Below, piece after piece: positions 16,471 through 24,056 of a stretch of DNA of 37,040 bases. The stretch comes from Eubacterium sp. UBA4343 (GTDB lineage Bacteria > Bacillota > Clostridia > Lachnospirales > Lachnospiraceae). The stretch covers positions 1 through 37,040 of the forward strand of contig DGTF01000036.1 of assembly GCA_002394235.1 (NCBI GenBank), read 5' to 3'. Numbering within the stretch: the stretch's first letter is position 1; every line of letters begins with the position of its first letter. A program made the position numbers and the translations under genes. The notes under the pieces were generated by a model. The model saw only the letters and a list, made by a program, of their open reading frames with translations. It did not search any database and was not told the origin of the DNA.

Positions 16471-17712
16471 ATAAATCTCTTCTATTTCTGTGTATCCTTC
16501 TGCCGTCAGCTGTTCTTTCTGGAATTTTTTATTTTTCTTCATGACCAGAAGATTCACGGTCTTGCCTTCTGCTCTTTCCTGCATGGCTCTGCGGACTGTC
16601 TCCTGAATCTTCTCGCCGGAGCATTTTTTCTCGATGAGATATGCCTTCTTCACAGCAGTTCCCGGAACCTGATATCCACGTTCCAGAAGCAGCATGACGA
16701 TCCGCTCAAAGCCGATGGAAAAACCAACTGCGGGTACCGGCTGTCCGATGAACTTTCCGACCATCTCATCATACCTTCCGCCGCCTCCGACGGAGCTGCC
16801 GAATTCATCCATTGAAATCTCAAAGATCGGACCTGTATAGTAGGACATGCCCCGCACAAGCGTCGGGTCAAATTTCATGCGGAAATCAGCGGTTTTGACC
16901 GCGTCGACACTGTTCATAATGGTGATCAGGCCATCCGCGTATTCCGGATCCAGGAAGCCCGTCAGCTTTTCCTTTGCCGTCTTCACCCCTGCGGCGTCCG
17001 GAGTGATGATGCGGAACAGCTCCAGATATTTGTCCACAGATTCCTTCTCGTATCCGGACTCCAGAAGTTCCTTCTCCACTCCATCCAGCCCGATCTTGTC
17101 CATCTTGTCAAGGATGATGAAGACTTCATCGTAAGATTCTTCCGGAAAACCGCTGTACGCGGCCATTGCTTTCAGAATGCGGCGGTCATTGATGCGGATC
17201 GTGAAGTTCCGGAAATCCAGTTTCCCGAGCAGTGTGGTCGTGGCAAGAATAAGCTCGATCTCAGCAAGATTCGATGATTCACCGAGGATGTCAATGTCAC
17301 ACTGTCTGAACTGACGGAATCTTCCTCTCTGTGGGCGGTCCGCCCGGAACACGTTTCCTGTCTGAAGCGCTTTGAAAGGGCTCGGAAGTTCATTCGCGTT
17401 ATTGGCATAAAAACGGGAAAGCGGCAATGTCAGATCATATCTGAGTCCGCTGTCCACGAGATCCGCCTCAGATTCTGCCTCTGCCAGCTTCAGTTTCTCA
17501 CCTCTCTTCAGGATCTTGAAAATCAGCTTCTCATTCTCTCCGCCCTGCTTGCTGTTCAGATTCTCAATATGCTCCACACAGGGAGTTTCGATCGGCGTGA
17601 AGCCGAATCTGGAATAGGTGTCGTTGATCAGGCCAATCACATAATTGCGGATTTCCATCTCCCGGGGGAGAATATCCTTCATTCCTGTCACAGGTTTTTT
17701 TGTAAGCTTCAT
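16462..17712 (-). CDS. hisS: Histidyl-tRNA synthetase
   Basis: 416-residue class II synthetase charging tRNA(His). Visible features are the N-terminal K-G-M-K-D-I-L-P-like opening (here T-G-M-K-D-I-L-P), Y-D-L-T-L-P-L-S-R-F, the motif 2 region Q-T-G-N-V-F-R-A-D-R-P-Q-R-G-R-F-R-Q-F, and motif 3 in G-F-S-I-G-F-E-R-I. The C-terminal domain from about 325 is the anticodon-binding fold. The ATG at 17712 overlaps the HD-GYP stop codon by four bases (ATGA); a TTG four codons upstream sits too close to its putative ribosome site. The last codons, Y-T-V-stop, lie in the terminal repeat of element B1, so the extreme C-terminus may have been replaced. Confidence 0.97.
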   Translation of the reverse strand: MKLTKKPVTGMKDILPREMEIRNYVIGLINDTYSRFGFTPIETPCVEHIENLNSKQGGENEKLIFKILKRGEKLKLAEAESEADLVDSGLRYDLTLPLSRFYANNANELPSPFKALQTGNVFRADRPQRGRFRQFRQCDIDILGESSNLAEIELILATTTLLGKLDFRNFTIRINDRRILKAMAAYSGFPEESYDEVFIILDKMDKIGLDGVEKELLESGYEKESVDKYLELFRIITPDAAGVKTAKEKLTGFLDPEYADGLITIMNSVDAVKTADFRMKFDPTLVRGMSYYTGPIFEISMDEFGSSVGGGGRYDEMVGKFIGQPVPAVGFSIGFERIVMLLLERGYQVPGTAVKKAYLIEKKCSGEKIQETVRRAMQERAEGKTVNLLVMKKNKKFQKEQLTAEGYTEIEEIYTV

Positions 17713-18578
17713 AATTTCTTCCAAACTCCTCTCACTTCCGGCCGTACCTCAGGCAAGGCAATGCTGCCGTCCGGACTCCTGTGCAGAACCCGCTGGAATG
17801 CCAGAAAAACTTTCAGATTATACTTTTCCACTTCTTCAATCATCATTTTCATAGCGGTTTCGGGCGGAAACGCACTCCGATAAGGACGATCCTGAATCAA
17901 TGCACAGAATACATCACAGACACGGAGAATGCAAGCCCCCAGCGGGATATTGGCCCCCTCCAGGCTCTCCGGATAGCCACTCCCGTCCATATTCTCATGG
18001 TGGTACAGGACTTCCCTGCAGATCTCCTCCGAGAAGCCGTGGCGCTTCAGTATTTCGTATCCTGCCTTCGGGTGCTGCCGGACAGAATTCATCTCCTCTA
18101 CCAGCATGCAATCCCTTCCCTGCGCCTCGTTCGAGATCTGAGCCTTTCCGATATCGTGGAAAAATCCCGCGATGATCAGATCTTCGCACTCCTTATCAGA
18201 CAGTCCAAGCTCACGGCCGACCTCATACGCAAGACTGCTGACATTTTCTCCGTGTTCCAGCTGTTCAGACATATTTGCGCCGAACAGATGACGGGTATTA
18301 TGATAGGCGACGATCCTGTTCTGTGTCTTAGATCGTTTCGGCCCGTTCAGCGCCTCTATGTTCGCTTTTTTCTTCCCGTTCTTCGTCTTGTCCCGGTCTA
18401 ACGTTTTCTGCCCGTCATGCACCTTGTGCCTGCCTGACGTTTTCTGTCCGTTCCGCGTCTTATTATGAGTGTCTGACGTTTTCTGTCCGTCCCGCGTCTT
18501 ATGCTTCTTCTTTGGATTCTTCTCTTTCCCCTTTTTTCCGTCCTTCACTTCACCGGATTTGCTGTCTTTCTTCTTCAT
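17709..18578 (-). CDS. HD-GYP domain protein with a Lys-rich repeat N-terminus
   Basis: 289 residues. About 90-260 is an HD-GYP phosphohydrolase core: H109 in E-H-G-E-N, the HD pair H141-D142, H169, H193-H194-E195 and D-G-S-G-Y-P (198-203). HD-GYP enzymes hydrolyse cyclic di-GMP or related dinucleotides, and all metal-ligand positions I recognise are intact. The first 80 residues are strongly basic, with four copies of a 12-13-residue unit, K-T-x-D/N-G-Q-K-T-S (about 27-71), encoded by tandem DNA repeats. No signal peptide or membrane helix, so cytoplasmic. It sits 9 bp after hemZ and overlaps hisS by four bases. The basic tail could bind nucleic acid or the ribosome, which is speculation. 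Confidence 0.85.
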   Translation of the reverse strand: MKKKDSKSGEVKDGKKGKEKNPKKKHKTRDGQKTSDTHNKTRNGQKTSGRHKVHDGQKTLDRDKTKNGKKKANIEALNGPKRSKTQNRIVAYHNTRHLFGANMSEQLEHGENVSSLAYEVGRELGLSDKECEDLIIAGFFHDIGKAQISNEAQGRDCMLVEEMNSVRQHPKAGYEILKRHGFSEEICREVLYHHENMDGSGYPESLEGANIPLGACILRVCDVFCALIQDRPYRSAFPPETAMKMMIEEVEKYNLKVFLAFQRVLHRSPDGSIALPEVRPEVRGVWKKL

Positions 18579-18587
18579 ACCTTGTAT

Positions 18588-20051
18588 TCACTGCCTCAGA
18601 TAAGAATCAATCCCAATTTTCTTGCGCCGGCACATCTCCTCGATACGCTCTGTATAATTCCGAAGATCCTTTACATTTTCGGCGCGCTCAATCCGCTTCC
18701 CATCCTCAAAAACAAATTTTGTGGAGGCTCCGGAACCGGCTGCCAGAATACTCTGTTTTTCTTCCATGATCAGAATGTTGTAGATCCCCGCCTTGCCGGG
18801 CTTGGCATATCCGACATTTTCGAAATTTCCCGCCATATTCTTGTAGCGGTACAAATAATAGGGGCTCATTCCCATCTCTTCTGCGCAGGCCTGCGTGCGG
18901 TTCATGATTTCCGTGGAATTGCGGAAGGAGATTGGTTCATACTCCTCCTTGAAGAGATTCAGCCGCGTCGCGCGTTTCAGCGCAAGCGAATGTATCGTGA
19001 GGCTGTCGGGATCCAGTTTCCGGATCTCCTCCAGCGTGTGGCTCACCTCGTCTGCTCCCTCCCCGGGAAGACCGACGATCAGATCCATATTGATATTGTC
19101 AAATCCCATTCTGCGCGCGAGCCGGAACTTCTCGATTGTCTCTTCTACCGTGTGTTTCCTGCCGATCAGATCCAGCGTCTTCTGATTCATGGTCTGCGGA
19201 TTGATGGAAATGCGGCTCACCGGATATTTTTGAAGCACGCGGAGCTTATCCTCCGTGATCGTATCCGGACGTCCTGCCTCCACGGTAAATTCTGCCAGGT
19301 GATGCAGATCAAACTCCCGGTCGAGAACCGACAGCAGCTCATCAAGACGCTCCGCCGAGACCGAGGTCGGCGTGCCGCCGCCGATATAGACCGTGTCCAG
19401 GGTAAAATCTCTCATCTCGTCAGCAATAAATGCCAGCTCCCGGTACATGGCATGAAAATACGGCTCCTCCATTTTCCGGCAGAGATCCAGCCGGTGCGAG
19501 CCGAACGAACAATACAGACAGATGGTCGGACAGAACGGAATGCCCACATAAAGGCTGTAGCCCTTCTTGAGGTGCATCCGGTCGAGGATATCCTTCTCTC
19601 TGTGTATCACAGAAAGAGACAGCCGGATCTTACTGTCCGATGTGAAGTAATTCTCCCGCATTTCGCGGCTGATTTCCTCATCGGTCCGGCCCTCCTCCAG
19701 GAGCTTCATCGCGATCTTTGTCGGGCGTATACCCGTAAGATCCCCCCACGGCAGCGTAATCCCGGTTGCGTCCGATAAGGTCCTGTAGATAAGCTGCTTC
19801 AGCTCATTCTTCGTATGAATCCTGTCATCCGGATCGGAAAGGGAACATTCCTCCCGCCTCGATCCATAGGAAAAGGAGACATACGTTCTGTGATAGGTGA
19901 TCACAAAATTCTCGTTAAAATCCCCCTCGGGACGCTCCTCTCCCTCGTACCATATTGTAATCTCCGATAAGGGAAAAAATGCCCGGATCAGGTTGTAGAC
20001 ATCGTATTCATATTCTCGTTCATTGAACTGCAGCGTAAATCTGGCAGGCAC
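18588..20051 (-). CDS. hemZ: HemZ-type radical SAM protein (coproporphyrinogen III dehydrogenase-like)
   Basis: 487 residues. The radical SAM cluster motif is C174-P-T-I-C178-L-Y-C181 (CX3CX2C), preceded by Y-V-G-I-P-F and followed by I-G-G-G-T-P-T-S in the SAM-binding region. A distinct N-terminal domain of about 165 residues is typical of HemZ. The family is annotated as oxygen-independent coproporphyrinogen dehydrogenase, but close relatives act as heme chaperones or have unproven roles, and no other heme genes are nearby. It starts 18 bp after the MBL hydrolase and leads into the HD-GYP gene. Family call firm, reaction less so. Confidence 0.88.
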   Translation of the reverse strand: MPARFTLQFNEREYEYDVYNLIRAFFPLSEITIWYEGEERPEGDFNENFVITYHRTYVSFSYGSRREECSLSDPDDRIHTKNELKQLIYRTLSDATGITLPWGDLTGIRPTKIAMKLLEEGRTDEEISREMRENYFTSDSKIRLSLSVIHREKDILDRMHLKKGYSLYVGIPFCPTICLYCSFGSHRLDLCRKMEEPYFHAMYRELAFIADEMRDFTLDTVYIGGGTPTSVSAERLDELLSVLDREFDLHHLAEFTVEAGRPDTITEDKLRVLQKYPVSRISINPQTMNQKTLDLIGRKHTVEETIEKFRLARRMGFDNINMDLIVGLPGEGADEVSHTLEEIRKLDPDSLTIHSLALKRATRLNLFKEEYEPISFRNSTEIMNRTQACAEEMGMSPYYLYRYKNMAGNFENVGYAKPGKAGIYNILIMEEKQSILAAGSGASTKFVFEDGKRIERAENVKDLRNYTERIEEMCRRKKIGIDSYLRQ

Positions 20052-20069
20052 CTTTCACCTCATTTCCCG

Positions 20070-20702
20070 TCACCGGGCGAGCGGATTATACTTCCGTTCA
20101 CGGGCAATCGTCGTAAACATCTCATGGCCGGTGTACACGGCTGTATCCGGCGGAATTTCTCTCAAAATGCGTTGAACGCTTTCCTCCATATCATGGCCGC
20201 TGCCGGTCGGAAGGTCTGTTCTTCCGTAGGATTCACAAAACAGAGTATCGCCGCTGAACAGCGCTTTCTCCTCCGGAAAATAATAACAGCAGCTCCCTGT
20301 GGTATGTCCCGGGGTGTGATATACGTGAATCTCAAAACCTGCGAGCCGCAGAATGTCTCCGTCTTTCACATAACGATCCGCTTCAGCCGTTACCGGAGAG
20401 GCCCAGGAGGCAGACAGATTCTTCGTCGGATCCGTCAGAACCTCTCTCTCATGCTCCTCCGCATACACCATGATTCCATATTTTGCACGAAGCGCCGCAC
20501 AGGCGCCAATATGATCAAAATGGCCGTGTGTCAGCAGAATAGCCGCCGGCTTCCCGTCCATCTCTCCGATTTTCCGGGCGATCCGGTCCGGGCTGTCCGC
20601 AGGATCCACCACCAGAAGTTCGCCGGTTTTCTTGTTTTTCACCAGATATACATTGGTCTGGACCATGCCGAGAACCATGCTCTGTACTTCCATCTCAGAC
20701 AT
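20070..20702 (-). CDS. MBL-fold metal-dependent hydrolase (glyoxalase II-like)
   Basis: 210 residues. The metal motif is T-H-G-H-F-D-H (H59, H61, D63, H64), with H-T-P-G-H-T-T-G-S, F-S-G-D-T-L-F and T-G-H-E downstream, as in short glyoxalase II-like hydrolases. Substrate unknown. I start at the ATG at 20702, which has AGGAG at 7-nt spacing. A longer reading to 20783 would translate 27 residues of repeat A1 and is artificial. It lies between relA and hemZ, an arrangement I associate with related Clostridia. Confidence 0.9.
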   Translation of the reverse strand: MSEMEVQSMVLGMVQTNVYLVKNKKTGELLVVDPADSPDRIARKIGEMDGKPAAILLTHGHFDHIGACAALRAKYGIMVYAEEHEREVLTDPTKNLSASWASPVTAEADRYVKDGDILRLAGFEIHVYHTPGHTTGSCCYYFPEEKALFSGDTLFCESYGRTDLPTGSGHDMEESVQRILREIPPDTAVYTGHEMFTTIARERKYNPLAR

Positions 20703-20729
20703 AAATCTTCTCCTGCTCTGTATAAAACA

Positions 20730-20826
20730 AGATAAAACACGCTGCGCGAGTTTTATCTCGCTATCGCGACGCTCGCCGCACACGAATACTTCGCATTCGG
20801 CTGCGGCTCACTGTTCGCGTAAATAA
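20730..20826 (-). repeat. Repeat A1: 97-bp dispersed palindromic element
   Basis: This segment matches 23946-24042 base for base over 97 bp. It begins about 5 bp after the relA stop codon and precedes the MBL gene. On the minus strand it has two hairpins. One is GCCGCA...TGCGGC enclosing CGAAT...ATTCG; the other is AGATAAAAC/GTTTTATCT around an 11-base loop. No ORF of its own. Confidence 0.9.
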
Positions 20827-20831
20827 GATTT

Positions 20832-23186
20832 TTATCCCTTCTGCCGCTCTACGTCCAGAACATTTGGTATCTGACGAAGCTTCTCGGTAAGATCACGCAG
20901 CTCATTTGTGCTTCTCACATGGAAGGTCATATCGATAGTAGCCGTGCCCTGCTTGCTCGTCCGCACATTCATCGCCGATACATCGATGTCGCGTTCGGTA
21001 AAAATCTTGGAGATATCAACCAGAAGTCCCGTGCGGTTGTTCGCGTAAAGCACGATGCTGACAGAATAAGACTCTCCCTTGTCCTGCTCCGGTGCCCATT
21101 CCGCTTCGATCAGCCTGCTTCGTTCCGCCTCCGGGAGGTTCATGATGTTGATGCAGTCTGTCCTGTGGATGGTAATCCCCCGGCCCCGCGTCACAAATCC
21201 GACGATTTCGTCTCCCGGAATCGGGCTGCAGCACTTGGAAAAACGCACCGCGACGTCATGAATGCCCCGTACAGTTATCCCGCCCTTGTGCTTCAGAACC
21301 TCAGGATCATTCACACCTGCCTTATCCTGAGACTGCGCGTTCGCCGCGGCCGCGTCCAGAACATCCTGATCGGTCATCTGCATCTTGCGGTCCCGCTCCA
21401 TGCACTCAACCAGCTTGTTCATGACCTGGCCTTCCTTCAGGCCGCCATGCCCGATCGCTGCCAGAACGGAATCCCAGTCCTGAAAGCCATACTTGTGCAT
21501 CACCTTTTCGATGTAAGCCGGCTTCAGAAGATCGCTGATCGTCCGCCCCTTCGAATGGGCATAACTGGTCAGAAGTTCCTTCCCGCGGAGAATATTGTCT
21601 TCCTTCTTCTCTTCCCGGAACCATTTGTTGATGCGGTTCTTCGCCTGTGTGCTCTTCACGACCTTCAGCCAGTCTCGGCTTGGTCCCTTTGAGTTCTGCG
21701 AGGTTATGATCTCGACACGGTCGCCGTTGTGAAGCTCGGTCTCGATGGGAACAAGCTTACCATTCACTCTGGCACCGACCATCCGGTTCCCGACCGCAGA
21801 ATGTACCGAATACGCAAAGTCAATGGTGCACGACCCCGCCGGCAGTGTCTTCACATCGCCGGCCGGTGAGAACACATAGACATTTTCATTGAACAGATTC
21901 AGATCACTTTTCAGAAGACTCATGAACTCTCTGTTGTCCGACAGGTCCTGCTGCCATTCCAGAATCTGACGCAGCCAGTTCAGTTTCTCCTCTTCCTGCT
22001 CAGGCCCCGGCGTCTTGCCGTCCGATGCCTCCTTGTATTTCCAGTGCGCAGCGATACCATACTCCGCCACCCGGTGCATCTCGAAGGTCCGGATCTGTAT
22101 CTCAAACGGGGTTCCGTTCGGTCCGATCAGCGTCGTATGAAGAGACTGATACATATTCGGCTTCGGCATGGCAATATAATCCTTGAAGCGTCCGGGAACC
22201 GGGGTATACATCTCATGAATGGCCCCGAGAGCAGCATAACAGTCCTTCACCGTCTCCACAATGATGCGGACCGCAAACAGATCGTAGATCTGATCCAGCG
22301 TCTTGTGCTGATTGACCATTTTCTTGTAGATGCTGAAGAAATGCTTGGCTCTTCCGTAAATCTGCGCCTCAATTCCGGCGTCCTCGATCTGGACTCGTAC
22401 CTCCTCGACGATTTCCTCGACGAAGGCTTCACGCTCGGATTTCTTCTGATTAATCTGGTGCACCAAATCATAGTATGCCTCCGGCTCCAGATATTTCAGG
22501 GAGAGATCATCCAGCTCATTCTTGATTTTCGCAAGGCCGAGTCTCTGCGCGATGGGAGAATAAATATCGATGGTCTCTCTGGCCTTTTCCAGCTGCTTCT
22601 CAGGCCGCATATACTGCAGTGTCCGCATGTTATGCAGGCGGTCCGCCAGCTTGACCATGATGACGCGGATATCCTTCGCCATAGCCAGAAACATCTTGCG
22701 CAGATTCTCTGCCTGTTCCTCTACCTTGTCCGCCGAATAGCTCAGCTGACCGAGCTTCGTCACGCCGTCTACGATCAGTGCGACCTCATCACCGAAAAGT
22801 TCGGCGACCTGTTCCTTGGTAAGCACTGTATCCTCAACAACATCATGAAGCAGTCCTGCGGCGATGGACTCCTTATCCAGTTCAAGATCCGCAAGAATGA
22901 TGCCAACGCAAAGGGGATGAATGATGTACGGCTCGCCGGATTTTCTCTTCTGATCCTTATGAGCATCCGACGCAACCTTGTATGCCTTCTCAATCATGGA
23001 CAGATCCGTAGAAGGATGGTATTTTCTGACGCTCCGGACCAGTTCCTCATAGAGCTTTTCCGGAGACGAGAAATCTTCCATGGTCTTGAGGCTTGCATCA
23101 ACCTCTGCCACATCCTTCTTCAGCTTTTCATCTTCCCTGCGCAGCTTTTCTCTATCGATCGGGTTTAATTTCTGCGTGTTCTCCAT
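20832..23186 (-). CDS. relA: Bifunctional (p)ppGpp synthetase/hydrolase, RelA/SpoT family
   Basis: 784-residue long RSH enzyme. Domains in order are an N-terminal HD hydrolase (A-A-G-L-L-H-D-V-V-E-D-T with H114-D115, then K-L-A-D-R-L-H-N-M-R-T-L), a synthetase domain (with K-P-N-M-Y-Q-S-L-H-T-T), a TGS domain (V-Y-V-F-S-P-A-G-D-V-K-T-L-P-A-G), a helical/zinc-finger-like region and a C-terminal ACT domain. The intact HD residues suggest both making and degrading the alarmone. About 40 charged residues precede the usual start. The ATG at 23186 has GGAGA at 7 nt, with a hairpin just upstream (23202-23224). Confidence 0.96.
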   Translation of the reverse strand: MENTQKLNPIDREKLRREDEKLKKDVAEVDASLKTMEDFSSPEKLYEELVRSVRKYHPSTDLSMIEKAYKVASDAHKDQKRKSGEPYIIHPLCVGIILADLELDKESIAAGLLHDVVEDTVLTKEQVAELFGDEVALIVDGVTKLGQLSYSADKVEEQAENLRKMFLAMAKDIRVIMVKLADRLHNMRTLQYMRPEKQLEKARETIDIYSPIAQRLGLAKIKNELDDLSLKYLEPEAYYDLVHQINQKKSEREAFVEEIVEEVRVQIEDAGIEAQIYGRAKHFFSIYKKMVNQHKTLDQIYDLFAVRIIVETVKDCYAALGAIHEMYTPVPGRFKDYIAMPKPNMYQSLHTTLIGPNGTPFEIQIRTFEMHRVAEYGIAAHWKYKEASDGKTPGPEQEEEKLNWLRQILEWQQDLSDNREFMSLLKSDLNLFNENVYVFSPAGDVKTLPAGSCTIDFAYSVHSAVGNRMVGARVNGKLVPIETELHNGDRVEIITSQNSKGPSRDWLKVVKSTQAKNRINKWFREEKKEDNILRGKELLTSYAHSKGRTISDLLKPAYIEKVMHKYGFQDWDSVLAAIGHGGLKEGQVMNKLVECMERDRKMQMTDQDVLDAAAANAQSQDKAGVNDPEVLKHKGGITVRGIHDVAVRFSKCCSPIPGDEIVGFVTRGRGITIHRTDCINIMNLPEAERSRLIEAEWAPEQDKGESYSVSIVLYANNRTGLLVDISKIFTERDIDVSAMNVRTSKQGTATIDMTFHVRSTNELRDLTEKLRQIPNVLDVERQKG

Positions 23187-23201
23187 ATGATGTTCTCCAG
23201 A

Positions 23202-23224
23202 CCCCGCATACCGGAAAAGCGGGG
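23202..23224 (-). other. Hairpin directly upstream of the relA ribosome site
   Basis: CCCCGC (23202-23207) and GCGGGG (23219-23224) form a GC-only 6-bp stem with an 11-nt loop. It lies between apt and relA and ends a few bases before the GGAG of relA. There is no T-run, so a translational or RNA-stability role is more likely than termination. Confidence 0.45.
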
Positions 23225-23291
23225 CAAAATGCCTTTCACACGTTTCCCCCGCTATCGCAAAGCTCCTGTAAACAAAAATCAGCCGCGGAAA

Positions 23292-23816
23292 TTATTTTCC
23301 TTCATAAATAATGGCAGAATCAATATCATACTTTGACAGGCGCTCTCTTCCCTTAAGTCCGGCAAGCTCCATGACAAAAATCATTTTGACCACTTCTCCG
23401 CCAAGTCTCTCAACCAGATGCGCGGCTGCCTCGATCGTGCCGCCGGTCGCAATCAGGTCATCGACAAGCACAACCTTCTGCCCAGGCCGGATGGAATCCT
23501 TATGGATTTCGATCGTCGCCTGACCATACTCAAGATCGTATGTCTCCGAAATTGTCTCCCTCGGAAGCTTGCCCTTCTTGCGGATGAGCACAAAAGGCTT
23601 GTGCAGGTTATACGCAATCGGCATACCGAAGATAAATCCCCTGGATTCAGTTCCGGCGATTACATCCACATCCAATCCTTCAAGAAACTTCTGAAGTGTA
23701 TTAATGGCAAGCTGCAGGCCGTCTGCGTCGTCAAGGATACTGGTGATATCTCTGAACATAATACCCGGTTCCGGAAAATCCGGAATTGTAGTTACATAAT
23801 CTTTTAACTCTTTCAT
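23292..23816 (-). CDS. apt: Adenine phosphoribosyltransferase
   Basis: 174-residue type I phosphoribosyltransferase that converts adenine and PRPP to AMP and diphosphate in purine salvage. The PRPP-binding motif is V-V-L-V-D-D-L-I-A-T-G-G-T (115-127); the conserved P-x-F-P-x-P-G-I-x-F-R-D-I-T opening and the E-S-R-G-F loop (57-61) are also clear. Length is standard. It sits between recJ and relA and, unlike its neighbours, has a recognisable promoter just upstream, so apt and relA may be transcribed independently of recJ. Confidence 0.97.
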   Translation of the reverse strand: MKELKDYVTTIPDFPEPGIMFRDITSILDDADGLQLAINTLQKFLEGLDVDVIAGTESRGFIFGMPIAYNLHKPFVLIRKKGKLPRETISETYDLEYGQATIEIHKDSIRPGQKVVLVDDLIATGGTIEAAAHLVERLGGEVVKMIFVMELAGLKGRERLSKYDIDSAIIYEGK

Positions 23817-23862
23817 CCTGTTTTATCTCCTGTTCTGTCTTCTTCGGGTGACCGTAAACCTC

Positions 23863-23891
23863 AGTATAGCATCAAATTTCTGCCGCCGCAA
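23863..23891 (-). promoter_or_regulatory. Promoter for apt-relA inside the long operon
   Basis: On the minus strand -35 TTGCGG (23886-23891) is followed at 17 bp by TATACT (23863-23868), preceded by TG one base upstream (extended -10). The expected start lies about 40 nt before the apt ATG. It lies downstream of repeat A2, so A2 would not be in this transcript. Confidence 0.65.
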
Positions 23892-23940
23892 TATTTACTG
23901 CCCTCACGTACAGACGCCGTTACCGTTGTTACTGTTTCTG

Positions 23941-24042
23941 TAGCGAGATAAAACACGCTGCGCGAGTTTTATCTCGCTATCGCGACGCTCGCCGCACACG
24001 AATACTTCGCATTCGGCTGCGGCTCACTGTTCGCGTAAATAA
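23941..24042 (-). repeat. Repeat A2: dispersed palindromic element with a 14-bp inverted repeat
   Basis: This copy is identical over 97 bp to A1. It extends further at one end to give a perfect 14-bp inverted repeat, TAGCGAGATAAAAC (23941-23954) and GTTTTATCTCGCTA (23966-23979), with an 11-base loop. It begins 14 bp after the recJ stop codon, in the same orientation relative to transcription as A1. Confidence 0.9.
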
Positions 24043-24056
24043 AACAGTCATTATCC

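Noticed and set aside
18501..19778. 425-codon plus-strand open frame
   Set aside because: Antisense to hemZ and the HD-GYP gene; a by-product of codon bias on the other strand.
20703..20783. N-terminal extension of the MBL hydrolase
   Set aside because: These 27 codons are mostly repeat A1 sequence; the ATG at 20702 has a good ribosome site and a family-like start.
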